Shown here: piece after piece, positions 13,321 to 26,349 of the stretch
How the letters are laid out: the number at the start of each line of letters is the position of its first letter
Position numbering within the stretch: position 1 is the stretch's first letter
Assembly (NCBI GenBank): GCA_013397115.1
Contig: VWZW01002576.1
Span: forward strand, 652,314 to 716,313
Reading direction: 5' to 3'
Source of the DNA: Edolisoma coerulescens
Taxonomy: Eukaryota; Chordata; Aves; Passeriformes; Campephagidae
Length of the DNA: 64,000 bases
Notes under the pieces: model-generated
What the model was told of the DNA's origin: nothing
Database searches by the model: none
Seen by the model: only the letters and a program-made list of their open reading frames with translations
Translations under genes and position numbers: made by a program

Positions 13321-13690
13321 GAACAGTTTCAACTGGATTCAACCAGTTCTGACTGCCACCAACAACTTCAAAATGGTTCAGACTGGTTTAAACAGTATCC
13401 TAACAGTTCAGCCCAGAACAAACTGGTTCTGATCGGTTGAAACCAGTTTGAACTAGATCTGACCATTTCTGACTGCTTCAGACAGGTTTCAACTGGTTCA
13501 AAACAGTTCTAATTGGTTCCAACCAGTTTAGATCTCATCCAACCAGTTCTAAGTGGTTTTGGCCAGATACAAACAGTTCTAAATGGTTCGATCCAGTTTC
13601 AAGCGGATCCAATCAGTTCGAACAGGTTTTGACCAGATCCAAAAACTGGTTTGAATTGGTTTGTACTGGTTTGAACAAGATCAAAACAAG
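13321..13690. repeat. Degenerate minisatellite with an exact 10-bp period, about 36 units
   Basis: From 13321 to 13640 the sequence divides without indels into 32 ten-base blocks. Most fit RACYRGTTYN, for example AACCAGTTCT (13341, 13541), AACTGGTTCA (13491) and AACAGGTTTT (13621). After a 3-base slip, about four more units follow (AACTGGTTTG, AATTGGTTTG, TACTGGTTTG, AACAAGATCA). Individual blocks differ at many positions, but the phase is kept. The core ACYRGT is palindromic, so the array reads alike on both strands. The period is not a multiple of three, so it is not a protein repeat. It equals roughly one helical turn, placing all cores on one face of the DNA. CYRG cores spaced by six bases fit the CNRG-N6-CNRG geometry known for TFCP2/LSF-type factors, and AACYRGTT resembles grainyhead-family half-sites. 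That functional reading is inference. Confidence 0.9.
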
Positions 13691-16600
13691 GAATGAAAGC
13701 AGTATTTCAGTTTTAATGAAAGTTCGTGGAGATTCCAGTCTCCTCATCTGCCCCACGCTAATGTCACCACAGTATCAAACTCCACAGAGGAGCAGCAGCA
13801 GGAGAGGTCCTCGGCAGAAAGGTCAGGCAGCCCTGTCACTGCCACCATCTTGGGAACCACATGAATTTTTTCTCTATGCACAGAAAAGATCCCCGAGTAT
13901 AATGACTGCAATAAAGTTGAAATAAAATAAAATGGCTGTGAAAGCAGTTTCAGAGAACACAATAAATGGCAGTTCCACCTAAGATGGTAAGCTAATTTGT
14001 ACTCATTTTGTGGCATTATTGACAACTACACAGGAAAATTAATCAATACCTAAGCTATCTTATTTTCCTTTAAGTGATGAAGCCCTGTCTCAAATAGGTT
14101 TGTATTTTGTAAAGGTGGAATTATTAGACTAAGCAAGCAAAACCTTTTAACATCTTTGTCATTAGAAAAATACTAAACTTAACATGTGTTACAATACTAT
14201 GGGTTCTGCTTTCATGGGAGGCTGAAACTTTAAAAGCTCCCATCTGAAATGAGAAATGGTTTCTATGAACTGCCATTGATAATGCAGTACATCAAAATAT
14301 TACACATATTTACCAATCTTTTTAAATAATATGTGTGTAATGTTCAATAATTTATCTAAATTGTGCACAGAATTAAACCAGGACACAAAAAAGTTATAGA
14401 TGCTTATTCCCAGTTTTGAGACAAAACACCTGCAGCAGTTTCTACTTATTAGCTTGAAATTTTTTGTACTAAGAATGAAATATTTCTAATAAAGCATTCA
14501 ATGAATGAACACACCTAGAATGCTGGTAAAAAATGACAAGCTACACCTAAAATGCATTAAGTGAAAAATGGATGAAACAGGATACAATAAGACCACGTCA
14601 GAGAAACAAGGAAGCAAAGAGTGGATGAGAATATTTCCAGCTACCTGAGTAGCCACAGAAACAGGGGAGGATTTGTCATAAGGGATTTCAGTGACACCCC
14701 ATTTTGTGTAAGCCTACACAGATACTGAAGGCACATATCCAGCGAACCACATCTGGGAAAATAAAATAAAATTAAATTAAATTTTAAAAAACCCAAAACA
14801 AAACAGGTTTTGCCTGTGGTCATATGTGCAGGGTGAGTGGGGAGCTGCATGGAATAGTCGCTCTATTCTTGTCACTGTCATAGAATAATTTACAACAAAG
14901 TTTAAATATCTTAGCATTTGTGACCAAAATTTAGATGCACACAATACAGCTGATATATTGAGAAATTATAAAACAAATATAAGGACCATCAAACAAGAGG
15001 AAGAAAATCTACAGCAGAGGAATATCAAAATAAAGTAAAGAATGCAAAGGTGATGGATTCAAACAAAAGATTATGAATGGTTCCCCAATATCCACCCAAC
15101 AAAGACTGAAAATCATGACAGTTTCAAGAATTATTTCAAGAATGTGAAAAAATACTCCTAAATTGCTCATTTACTTTTTGGTCATCACATCTTCAAGATT
15201 CTGTTCCAATTTGCTGGAGTAGCAAGTCATAAGAAATAAAAGAAAAAAGAATATAAAAGATAAATAATACTGAATAACGAATCAACTTTTTTTTTTTTTT
15301 AGTGCCTTTAGGTCACCAAGAAGGAAATACCAGTACAACTCTAAAGCACTTTTTTTAAAGATCAGCAAAATACAAGGGTAAAAAAACATTGTGATAATTA
15401 AAAAAAATGTTAATAGAGAGGAAGCAGATTAAAAAAAACTGTCTATGTTCTAGGAGTGTAGCACTTTTAAATTTCAATCTTGTATTTAAAGCTGCAACTA
15501 TACACACAGGACATGATGTAAGACAAGTCTCTTAATTCATCATATAAGATTTCTTTCAATACATGAAATTATGCCTGTCCTTGGAAGGTTGCAAAGTTTA
15601 ACTAGTTTATATTTTATTTAGCACTTACGATCCTAACAGCAGGCTGCCTTAGGCCTCATTTCCACTTAATTCAGAAAAACAACATTCCTTATTCATATAC
15701 TGTCTGATCAAAGGTTTACATTTAGCAAAACACACATTAAAAAGAAAGCACATTTTGAGTAGATTTCTTACTGCTAAATAAGAAACTGAGCCCAGCTCAT
15801 GGAAAATGTATTAGTTCAGGTCATACTGGTTTTGCAATTTGTGCACAAAGTTGTCTTGCCAAATTTAAAGCGTTCAAAATCAAAAGAATAAAGGAATGGT
15901 ATGATATGGATACATAATGGCATAAACACAGGCATAACAATAAACGAATAGAAGAAAATACGAGGTGAGGCTTCTTCTCTTGAGTGGTTCACGTTTGCAT
16001 TTATTTACATTATTTGCATGCTGATTGAAACCACTTTGGGCAGAAAGGATTCCAGGCATTCACATAATTGCGTTCGTGCTGATGGATCTTTGGGCCCAGC
16101 AGCCACAGGGCTGTGCAGACAGAGGGAAATGCCAATTACTTTGCCTGGAGTATTATGGGCAGATTGCTTGTACTTAGACAAGCCCGCGTGTCCCATCAGT
16201 CACCGCCTGTCAAGGTACAGAACTGAAGTCCTACTTAAACCACCAGGGTAGAATAAGGTCAAGTCAATCACATTCCATTTCCAGGATGGTTTAAATACCT
16301 GGTACACCTCATACAGCCACTAACAAAACAAATAAGTGGTCTGTGCAGTTACAAAAATTATTATCTCTTAAATTCTAATTCCCTTGAATTTGATGTGATG
16401 GTCTACCTGATTTCTGACACCCTCTCAGGAGCTTTGCAATCAAGATGCCTCAGCTCCCAGCAGTGCTCCTGGTGGAGGTAAGGCAGAGTACAGGTGAAGT
16501 ATTTCACAGCTAACCACCAAAACAAATTCTGGCTGAGCTTTTGTTCATTTTACTGTGCTGAAACTAATAAGCAGATGCAGTTTTATCTCGTCAAAGACAC

Positions 16601-18701
16601 AAGGAAAGAGGTTATTTTAAGGACCTGTGAACTGACAATGCTTCTGGACTAGAATTAACGTCAGGGAGATCAAGACAAGCACCATCCTGGCTTACAGTGT
16701 TCTGGTGCCAGCTTTATTTTACTTGAAATACAAGTTTGTTATGCTTGACAAACTGAGTGTGACCAGAAACACTTCATTTGTTTTACTTCAGCTGCTGCAG
16801 AGGAGACAGGCACAAAAGCATTCAATCCGGTACTGAATGAGTTTGGTTTGCTTAATTTCTTACTTCTGTTAAATATCTACCTGCCTAAAAGGACAGGAAA
16901 ATGGCAACATTTGTAAAGTTTCAGGTTCACACATGAGAAACATGAGAAGATAAATAAAGAAACTCTTGCAACAATTTACATTTTAGATTTCATGGATAAA
17001 AAGCAGTAATTTTATCCACTTTAGAATGTTTCCAACTTTCTGCTTATTAAATATTAAATAACTATCTCTACAAACAGCCTGCTGCCCCCTCAAGAGCAAA
17101 CATTTCCTTAGATATAAATGTAAAACCTCACTTAAAGCTACAAATTTTAACTAGAGGTTTTTTACTCTAGGAATTTCTCTTCTTTAATCATTGTGAAAAG
17201 GATCCTAGCACATCTTAAATTAGCTTTTTTCCCAGCATCTTTCAAGTGAGAACTCTGAAGGAGAAACAATTCGGATATAAATTATCCTTTGCTCTTAGAG
17301 CTGGCCTTACAGGCCTTCCAGAACAAATTTGTCTGCAGATTCTCAACAGCAGGAGCTTGAGCAATCTGTCCTGTTCTTTAGTCGAAAGAATGGATCCCTC
17401 TATCCAGATCCATTTAGTCCTTGATGTACTCTGCACATGCATTGATTCTTTGTCAGACTTCCACTGGTTTTGACTGAGATTCCCTTTTCCCCATGTTCAG
17501 TGTATGTTACAGTATCAATTCTGTTAGTTCAGAGAGTCCATTTCACTCTTGCACGTTGTTAACTATCCCTTTCTTTCACTTTGTCCTCGAACTATGCAAG
17601 ACAACAGAAATCCTAGGATCAACAAAGCTGGGTTTTTTCCTCTATGAAAGAGACGATTCTTTAAAGCCCCCTACAAGATCTTATTAAGGAGAAAAAGAGG
17701 CTTTCTGAACAATGGAGTTTGTATCTGGTTTTTGAAATAATATTTATCTACAGCAGTTGTCTCCAAATAGGCATTTCTGGCATTTCCTCTGGACAAGACA
17801 ATTTCTTTCTCAGGCTTCAGTCCTTGACTTGTGATAACCACAACCCTGGACTGTCAAGTGTTGCTCCACCATCCCTTGGCCACCACACAGGAGGCTCAGC
17901 AGCCACACAGATGGGCTGGGCTGCTGTCACTGCTCTGTATGCCCCAACACCGCAACCCCAACACCAAAGGCATCAAGTGACTCCTACAAGATCCCCTCAT
18001 TTTTATTTTCCCCCATCATATGCCACACATTTGATTGGATATATGCTTTCTCTACCTGTGTGACCCCAAAGTTGTGCTCCCTCAGGTATTTTCTCTAGTC
18101 TTGAATCAAGTTTTTAGATTGGCTTCTCCTTCCTATGTTTTATTATTCCACTGATTTCACATGCTAACTGAAAACGGAATTAACTTTCTGGTTTGCTTTC
18201 TCAGTGAGGCAAATTGAATTTGCTACCTCCACCACAAATTAATACAATACAGCTTGGAAAATATATTTTATATATAGTTGGAAAACTTGTAACACACTTC
18301 ATGTCACTAGTTGGCATATGAATAATTCAGATTCAATTACTCAGTGACAGAGTCACTATACAAACTGCAAAAAAAATTAATTGTTTATTTCTTAGTGTGA
18401 AGGAAGACAGTCTCCTATATTCAGCATCTGAAATAGTGCAGTGAGTAGATATAGGAACAGGAAGTTTTGGTGACAACAGGAGGACAGGCAAAGAATGCAG
18501 TTTCCTTTCACAGGTCTGTGTTCCTGGCATTACAGCTGAACAAAGTTTAAGCAGTAGATGAACTGATGATTTTACCTGCAGAGTAGCAATTTGATTTGAC
18601 CCTCACAGAAAAGATAGTTCTTAAAAGATGAGACATTTTCTAAAATAATTGGGACAAAGTAAACAAATTAACAATAAATTTCATAAATGAGCATATCTTT
18701 G
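13691..18701. other. Gene-free region
   Basis: No gene was recognised. 15960-16250 is a CpG-bearing unique segment with TATTTACAT and ATTTGCATG (forkhead- and POU-octamer-like) at about 16000-16020. 17240-17480 and 17820-18060 hold GC-richer sequence with unremarkable open frames. A T15 run lies near 15286. Confidence 0.5.
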
Positions 18702-18735
18702 GCTGTGGTCTCCAGGAAAGCCTGGAGACCACAGC
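18702..18735. repeat. Perfect inverted repeat, 15-bp arms, 4-nt loop
   Basis: GCTGTGGTCTCCAGG (18702-18716) is followed by AAAG and then its exact reverse complement CCTGGAGACCACAGC (18721-18735). The arms are GC-rich within AT-rich DNA and contain no mismatches. The pairing stops sharply at both ends. A stem of 15 bp is too short for an animal microRNA precursor and there is no flanking pairing. Origin by template switching during replication is a plausible explanation. Confidence 0.9.
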
Positions 18736-21262
18736 AGGGCAGGAGACTGCAAACAGATATTACTTTCATTAAAACTGCTGGGAAAAAAAAAAAAAACAAA
18801 AAACCAAGAGAAACCCAACACATAAAACAGTTTGAATCTAAGCACCTACACTTCGGTCTTTACCAAAGGAGGAAGGAAAGTTTGTGTTTCCCCTTCAAGA
18901 GGGAAAGAAAATTGATACAGCAGTCTCTGGAAAATGGGCAGTCAGTTCGAAGCACAGTTGCTAAATCCATTAAGTACTTCAAGAATGGGGACAAAATCTC
19001 ATTATTTCATATTAAATTTGCTTTTCACTTGCCTAGTGAAAACATGCAAGCTTAAAACATTTGAACATTAGACACTAAGGAGACAAGAAGAAAGGTCAGA
19101 ACTTCTTTGAAGTCCAAAAAAGTAACTTGGGTTATTGTCTAATTTAATTTTCTAAGAGAGAGATAAGACTTAGCACAGGTACAGGAGAAAGATAAGACAT
19201 TGACACATTTACATCTACACAGTGATAAGCCTACCCATGCTATCAAACTGCAGAAATGATCATTATTTGTTACCACACAATGCTGAGTATTTAGGCAAAC
19301 AAACTTGCATTTACCCCAAGGCAATAGTTTATCTGTTTGCTTGCATTTCAATTTGTTGTTTTTTTTTTCTTTTTTTTAAACCAAACATATATATATAGTC
19401 TTTGCTTCACTCCAATAAAGGTTTGAGGTTCTCTTGCTATGGGAAAAGCTCATTCTAACCCCAACAACAGAAAAATTTTATCTAAGTACTTCAAATTACT
19501 AATGGGACAGAAACAAGTGATGACACATACATGTGAAAAAAAAGAACAACAAAACAGACAAACAAACCCAACCAAAAAAAACAAACAACAACAACAACCA
19601 AAAAAACCCCACAAAACCAAAACCCAAACAAAGCCCTATTTTTGCCCCTCTCAGCAGAAACACTTCCTGCATGCTTGGATTGAAGTCCCTGTTGGTTCTT
19701 CTGATACAATTTGCCAAGGGAAGTGCACAGACATTAGCTCTGATGATTAAATGCCACTAGACAACATTCAGAGGTAAGATTAGGCTTTAAACTACAGATG
19801 ATAACTCAGCATATTTTACTTTTCCAGTGTTGAGCTCCTCAGTGAAAACTGAACAGTCATGTATTAAGAAATTTCCTTTCACATTTAAATTGAGTTCTTT
19901 CAAAACTTTATTAACTTTGAGACTAAAGCAAAAGCTTTGAATCAAAGGTTCAGTAATAAGATCCCAAAAAGCATTTGTTAAATAGTTAAAACTCGATTAA
20001 AATGAAAGGAACAATTTCACTTTTAGAAAAGAAAAATATCACTGAAGGGGTCTAAGACTATACTAAAATATTTACTAAAATAATTCAAATTATAGTGAAT
20101 TTTTTACAGCTAAAAGTATGCTGTCATGGGTGGCATGGAACCTTACGGGTTTTTGCTTTTAACATTCTGTTAGTGAACTGCTTCCAAATACCCTAAAAAC
20201 CAAGAGTTCTAAGAAAACAGGGTTTATTGTGAATCGGTGATTGATTCTATAAGCTGCAGAAATAAATAAAAAAAAATCTTGAATAAATATGTTTTTAAAA
20301 AAAAAATTGAGAAGCTAGACGTGGCAACAAAACCAAATGCAAATAAAAGCATTGCTTGCACCATTGCCAAGAGTAGTCAGAATTAGTCAGACTTTGCCTT
20401 CCAAGAGGTAATTTTGGTATCGGTGATAAATTCAACTAAAATGTGATGTATGCAAACTAGAATTAAATGAGCTGGATTACCTGCAAATTGGAATACATCT
20501 TATTTGTTATTTCCTCGCATGCAAAAGCAAAGATAACGTTTTAAAAGGCACGGACAACATTACAATTTATTACTGCAGCACAGCCATGACCTGCTGTACA
20601 AAGCAATTATGCAGCTGCAGAAAAGCCCTGCTTAATTATCCCTTCTAGTTTGGGCTCCTTCATAACTCCACTGCAGAGTCTTAGCTGCACCAATCCCAGA
20701 TTCTCCAAATTCTGTAAGCCAGAGACAGCAACAATCAAGGGGTTTGGTTTACAGTGGTACCTGCAGAGGGCTGCAGACAGGCTGGCACAGCCACTCCGAG
20801 GTGTGAACTGATCCCGTTTGTCAAAGCAGGTGCTAATGAAAATGCAAAAGGATAACAATCTAAACGTCAGTGTTAATTGTTCCGCTGCTGAACACGACAG
20901 AAGGAAAAAGTCACTGGTGAATCTATTGTTATTAAATGCAGCAGCAAGGAGCGATACAGTGGATGGAGAAGGCAAGGTGATACTTCTACCAAAGGCTGCT
21001 GGAGATGGCAAGGAGCAACGAATAATTTCCCGTCTAGGGTTTAGAGTATTATTTATCTTATTCCAAGACAGACATGAGAGGAAGAGACAAAAATTTATGG
21101 AATTGCCTGCTGTGGCATGATAGGACCAAAAGAATCAATGAAACAAAGTCCTGAAGGAAAAAAAACTATCTTATCTTCTTATTTACAGTGCACTGCTTAT
21201 AATATTATGCTGGTACTGACCACCAAGGGCTAGAGAGCAGCCAGCACCCAAACAGGACACAA
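18736..21262. other. Gene-free region with an A/C-rich tract and a conserved-looking segment
   Basis: 19540-19640 is almost entirely A and C on the plus strand. 20400-21120 is a CpG-bearing non-repetitive segment that includes repeated ATTA and GCAATTATGCAGCTGCAG motifs. Its overlapping frames (134 codons minus, 100 codons plus) have no coding character. No RNA gene was seen. Confidence 0.45.
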
Positions 21263-21566
21263 ATCATAGAATCATGGAATGATTTGGGTTTGGAAGGACC
21301 TTAAAGATCATCTAGGTCCAAACCCCCCTACTATGGGCAGGGACACCTTCCACTAGACTAGGTTGCTCAGAGCCCCAGCCTGGCCTGAATACTTTCAGAG
21401 ACAGCCATCCACAACTTCTCTGGGCAACCTGTTCCAGCGCCTCACCACACTCACAGTGAAGAATTTCTTCTTAATATATAATATGAACCTGCCCTCTTCT
21501 CAGTTTGAAGACATTACCTTTTGTTTTATAACTACATACCCTCATAAAAAGACTACAACACCCTTG
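21263..21566 (-). mobile_element. CR1 LINE, 3'-end fragment
   Basis: Reading on the minus strand, it ends with two degenerate ATTCYATG octamers (plus strand ATCATAGAATCATGGAAT at 21263). On the plus strand these are followed by GGTTTGGAAGGACCTTAAAG, CACCTTCCACTAGACTAGG, TTGCTCAGAGCCCCAGCC and GTGAAGAATTTCTTCTTAAT, the well-known avian CR1 tail region. It is about 300 bp, 5'-truncated and moderately diverged, so younger than the copy at 2.8 kb but inactive. Confidence 0.95.
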
Positions 21567-23416
21567 TAAAGTGAATGAAGCACAAAATGCTCGGCTTGCC
21601 CTGGCTCTCCACCAAGTTAAATCCTGTTGCATTTCATTATTGCAAGCCTAGGAGTATTTGACACATTTTGTTCTCCTGCTGTTCGCTCACCCCTGGGAGC
21701 AGCCACCTCCGGGACAGCACAGCTCCAGAACCTGGAGAAATGGTGGGACAGGCCTGGTACCCCTTGGTCCCCCACCCAGCAGCATCCAAGACATGGCAAA
21801 CACAAACTACAAATTGCAGACTAAAAAAGAATATTTTCAGTCCTTTCCACATAAACCACAGCCTGAGCATAACAGGGTTGTCCAGAAGTTATCCATGTGG
21901 ATTACTCCAATTGTTTTTCAAATGTAGCCATCGTTTTTTGACAGTATCTTAATTGTTATTTTGAAATACCACTTACCCTCTAAGTTCTCAACTACTCCAT
22001 AATAAACCTCTCCATGAAGTGTTATAAACATTCAAATATCCCACTCATTTAAATAAGCTGCTGTTACAATACAGTGAGCACAACATCACATAATTTCACA
22101 AAATTTGCTGTAGATATTTAAAACTGATTACCTTTTTTTGTTTGAGAAAGCGATTTGTGCAGGAGCTCCATCCTATAAGCAATATTCTTAGCTGAGATTG
22201 CATAGGCCCTTTCAAACAATGTGTGGTAAATCGTTGACTATAGTCAATTAAAGGATACAATATGAAGTGTTTTATGCTACACAGTTCTTTCAGCCGTAGG
22301 AAATGATTGGAAATGCTATCAAAAAACAAAACCTATGAAAACTTGTTAAAAGCAACAACATACCTTGCACACAGTGGAAAAGTCACAGAGATTCCCTAAA
22401 TCCAAAACCATTCTGGCACCTGTATGCCCGCAGTACAAGTCTTCACATTACTTCACATTACAGAAATGATCAAAGCAGTAGTTTATTACCAATTTCAGCT
22501 AAAGCAATTTTCATTTTTTTCTCTTCCCTTTTTGAGGGTTGATGTTACCCTTACATTAAAAAAATTAAAAAAAAAAAAAAAGAGAAAAAAAACTTTTCAC
22601 ATATATAAAACTCTAAAAATCCAAGCCACAACTACAATGCTCCCACCTTTTTCAAGGGAAAGAGAAAGCAGATGGTGTCTCTTCCAGTGATAAAGTAGGT
22701 AATCTGTATTCCCTTCTAGAGATGCCACTCTTGGTCTTCCTATGTTTTAACTGGCATCAGCTGCAATATCATCCTGTTCTCATCACCAGCTCTCCAGACA
22801 ACCACCAATGTCTGGCACACTCCTTCATGAATTAAATGCAAAATCATATGGTTTAACCTGCCTTGTTCAACTCTGTACTATGGCACTGCAGAGAGTTTTC
22901 TGAAGAGATCTTGCACAGTGCATCCTCTTAGTTGTACTAGCTTTATGTGTCAAAGTGAAAGCTTTAAACAAACTCTTCAGAAGATTTTACCATTGTAAAT
23001 GGAAACAAAGGAGAACGGGCTAATCAACCACGTTCAGCCAATAACTGATGGAACAACAGACAGCAACAATAATAAATCAAACAAACGTCTGCGTTAATTG
23101 ATTCTGCCAAGTGCCTTTTCATTAATACCAGGTCATACTTGTAGAGTATGCCAATAAGTATAAGCAATACACAGCCTTCAAGAAAGAGCAATCACCGTTG
23201 CTAACAAGCAGAACGTTCTAATGATTGCTTCCTTGCTTAAACATTTGGATAAAAAGCCCCTCCACTGGAACAGGAATAATGACACTCCTTTTCACTGTCT
23301 CTCTCTGATCTGCTCTGGGTAACATTAAGCCAGGATGATGCCCCAAGGCAGGAAGAGCTTGTGGCACTCTCTGGAGGATTCTCCACGGTCTTTGCCATCC
23401 ACCAGGAGTGCTGGTT
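21567..23416. other. Gene-free region
   Basis: No gene is visible. A perfect 10-bp doublet CTTCACATTA lies at 22441-22460, and an A-rich run near 22560-22590. Several overlapping frames at 21617-21952 on both strands have no domain. Confidence 0.5.
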
Positions 23417-23592
23417 CTCCTCAAAACCGTGCCACACCTAAGTGGGCCTAGACCAACTCGGAATTAGGGCACAAGCTTGAATCCAGAGTCAGGCAAGCTT
23501 CAAAACCAGGCAATCTCCTCAAAATCATGCCATGCCAAATTGAGTCTAGACCAACTCAGAATCAGGGCTTAAATCCAGAGTCAGGCAAGCTC
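23417..23592. repeat. Diverged two-copy tandem duplication, period 98 bp
   Basis: CTCCTCAAAACCGTGCCA at 23417 recurs as CTCCTCAAAATCATGCCA at 23515. Both copies continue through CTAGACCAACTC and ATCCAGAGTCAGGCAAGC. The second copy has a 4-base deletion and several C/T and G/A differences. The block is not one of the CR1 types seen elsewhere. It may be a fragment of an LTR or another repeat that I do not recognise. Confidence 0.85.
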
Positions 23593-26349
23593 CTTGGTGC
23601 CGTGGTGGAACCTCCTCCTGGCTGCCTGGAGCTCAGTGGTGCGACTGTACTCACTGCTTTCCTCACTGAGCTTTTGAACGGATTAGATAGCTAATATTTT
23701 AAAACCTTTAAAAGATTAGAAACTTCTAAAAGACTTGCAAAGTGACCTTGCAAGTTTGAGTTGTTTACAAAGTTCACTTTATGAACTCAATATGTTTATG
23801 TTCACAGGTGTGAGAAAGATATACTTCAGTCTTTGGAAATTAGGATGCATATTATATTTGTCCCCTCAAATATTGTAAATCTATAATACTCCTGTGCACA
23901 TAAAAAAAACATAACCAGAACTCCATTTTCTGATCAAAATCTAATTTCATGCCCAGCTTTTTATTTGCTTATACCAGTACTACAGCGGAATAAATATGCC
24001 CATAGACCAAGTAGCCTCACAGTTTGAAGTTAAAAAATATGGGGAAAAAGTATATATGCAGATTTGCATCTATTTAATCACAAATAAAACGCATTGCATT
24101 TTCTTGCAGTCTGGAACTGTACCATGTTACCTTAATCATAAACAGAAGGCAAAAATCTATTTCACAAATGTTTCAAAAAAGTACTCAAAATGTAGATTTC
24201 AACGTGCTGACTAAAGCTGGCGCAAACTGCTAAGCAAATAAAACAACTGAACCTTTGTTATTGATAGAGAGCACTCAGACAGCCCCAGGGTTCAGCAGAA
24301 TACTAAACAGATTACTGGAACCACAACCAACACCACTCGGGAGTGGTGCCGGCTTAATTCTCAGAGTTTTCTACAAGATGGAAACTTCTATTCTTTTACA
24401 AAGAGCTGATAAATGAGTTATCACAAATGTTTTCTCCTAGCATTTTCTTCTCTAGACTCTGTTAGCTATTTCACAGGAATGCATGTGTAACCAAAAGTCC
24501 ACAGAATTACATCCCCGTACCCCAAAGAGCCTCGATGGATGCTGCCATGTATAGACCCCATCAGAGGTGACAGACAGACTTCCAGCTCCTTCTCAATTAA
24601 GCAGCAGAGCTAGAAGAGGAGATGCTCTCTCTTTGAGGCCATATCTCATGCATAACCATGCTACCTAAATTGCTTTAAAATAAAATAATGGTTACTGTTC
24701 AGACAGATCAATTTTCCAATGCAATTCACCTTTAGTTCCACAAACAATTAAGGCAGTAAATGTTTCCCAGCCTATCACTGCTGCTTCAGACACTCTTCCT
24801 GAGTGCACAGGTTCATAATCAGTGCAAATGCTTTTCCAACAATGTGGGCTGTTTAGTGATGTCCAGAACGAGAAGTGTGGGCCAACTGGAAGCAGATACG
24901 TAAGAAGAAACAGCTGGCAAAGAAGATCTTCTGTCTGTTTCACACATTTCCACAACAAATCTTGCCTCTCATCAGCTATTGGAAGCTGGAAAATCCCACT
25001 GAACACTGCTAGAGAATTTTACGGGTTCTTATTACTGCAACTCTATTTCAACTTCAACGTGTTAGAAAGATTCTTTCAAAAGGAAATAAGAAAATGAGTG
25101 TTTTTAAAACATTTATGTGACAGATTCCTAACACAGACGGGTTGATTCTCTGATTAAAAAAAGTTACAAATAAGGAAGATTCAGAATCCTCAAACTTTTG
25201 TGGAGTTCTGCGAGAGAAAACAGCCAGTCTTGAAAACAATCCTTAAACATAACTAAGAAAAAAACCAGCAAGAAACACCTGCTTCCATCAAGCAAATCAT
25301 ATTGTCAGTGTGTGAGCAAGCTATTACAGCTGAAAAAAAAGTAGAATTTCATTTAAATAAGAATTATGTTCTCAAATGAAGACATTATTAGTTAAATTAT
25401 CAATGCAGATATAATAAATTATGCTTTTATATGATAGTTAAGCCCCCAAAACAGTAGGTTATTTTTCCCAATTCTAAATATAAATTTTAGAAATAAGCAG
25501 TAAAAAAGAACAAAAGCTACCTGGTCACACTAACGCAGTTGAAGTGGGGGGAGATATTGTTTACAATAAAATTTAAAAGACTCATAATTTTGTAAACCAC
25601 AAATAAAGATTTCCAAAAGCAGTTCATTAGTTGTTGAGCTGATCTGAATAACATTTTAAGAAAGCCAATCTATTTCTTCAAGAATTTAGTACTAAGTACA
25701 CGATGTAACCATGACTCAGCCAGCATTTATTCGGATATAAAAAGTGTTTATATTTCACTTACAGAAACAGCAAATTCTTGAGATCTGAAGATTGTTTAGT
25801 TGCTGCTCTATGAGCACTAAATTGGTTTCACTCCCAGGGGTACTCAATACTATTGTATTTTCCATTATTTATTTGTGACTGGATTTATTACTTGAAGATT
25901 CTGCCAAATAGTTACCGTTGGTACTTTAGGAGTAATAATTTAGCTCCATCACTATTCAGTATTAGCTCAAATGCTCATATTTAACAGCTGCAGTATTTGA
26001 GCAACATACCCTTTAGAACATCACGTCAGATCCAAAGAAATTAGGAAGAAAACACATAAACAACTAATCTGTCATTTCGTGGCTATTCCCCACTGCAGCA
26101 TTTACCAGGTGCCTGCTCTAACAAACTCAAAAATTTCCAACTTAGCTGCTGAGAGCCCAACCCACAGCCCCAGGGGCTCCTGGGCTGCTCCAGCTTCCAT
26201 CACCCTCCTTTGCCACCCTCTTATACGGCTTATGCACATTTGGTTTGCTGTTCATTATCACTCCTCCTTTCAGCCTTTTTTTTTTTCCCCCTACCTAATT
26301 GCTTCCAAGTTTCTTTAAGTATGTTATCCATCTTCCAAATTCTCCTCGT
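23593..26349. other. Gene-free region
   Basis: No gene was recognised. A 104-codon minus-strand frame (24692-25006) overlaps a 91-codon plus frame and lacks any domain or flanking splice pattern that convinced me. Confidence 0.5.

Noticed and set aside
18702..18735. MicroRNA precursor
   Set aside because: The stem is only 15 bp with no flanking pairing, too short for an animal pre-miRNA.
20607..21120. Overlapping 134-codon (minus) and 100-codon (plus) open frames
   Set aside because: Both strands are open over the same bases, there is no domain or splice pattern, and the region looks more like conserved non-coding DNA.
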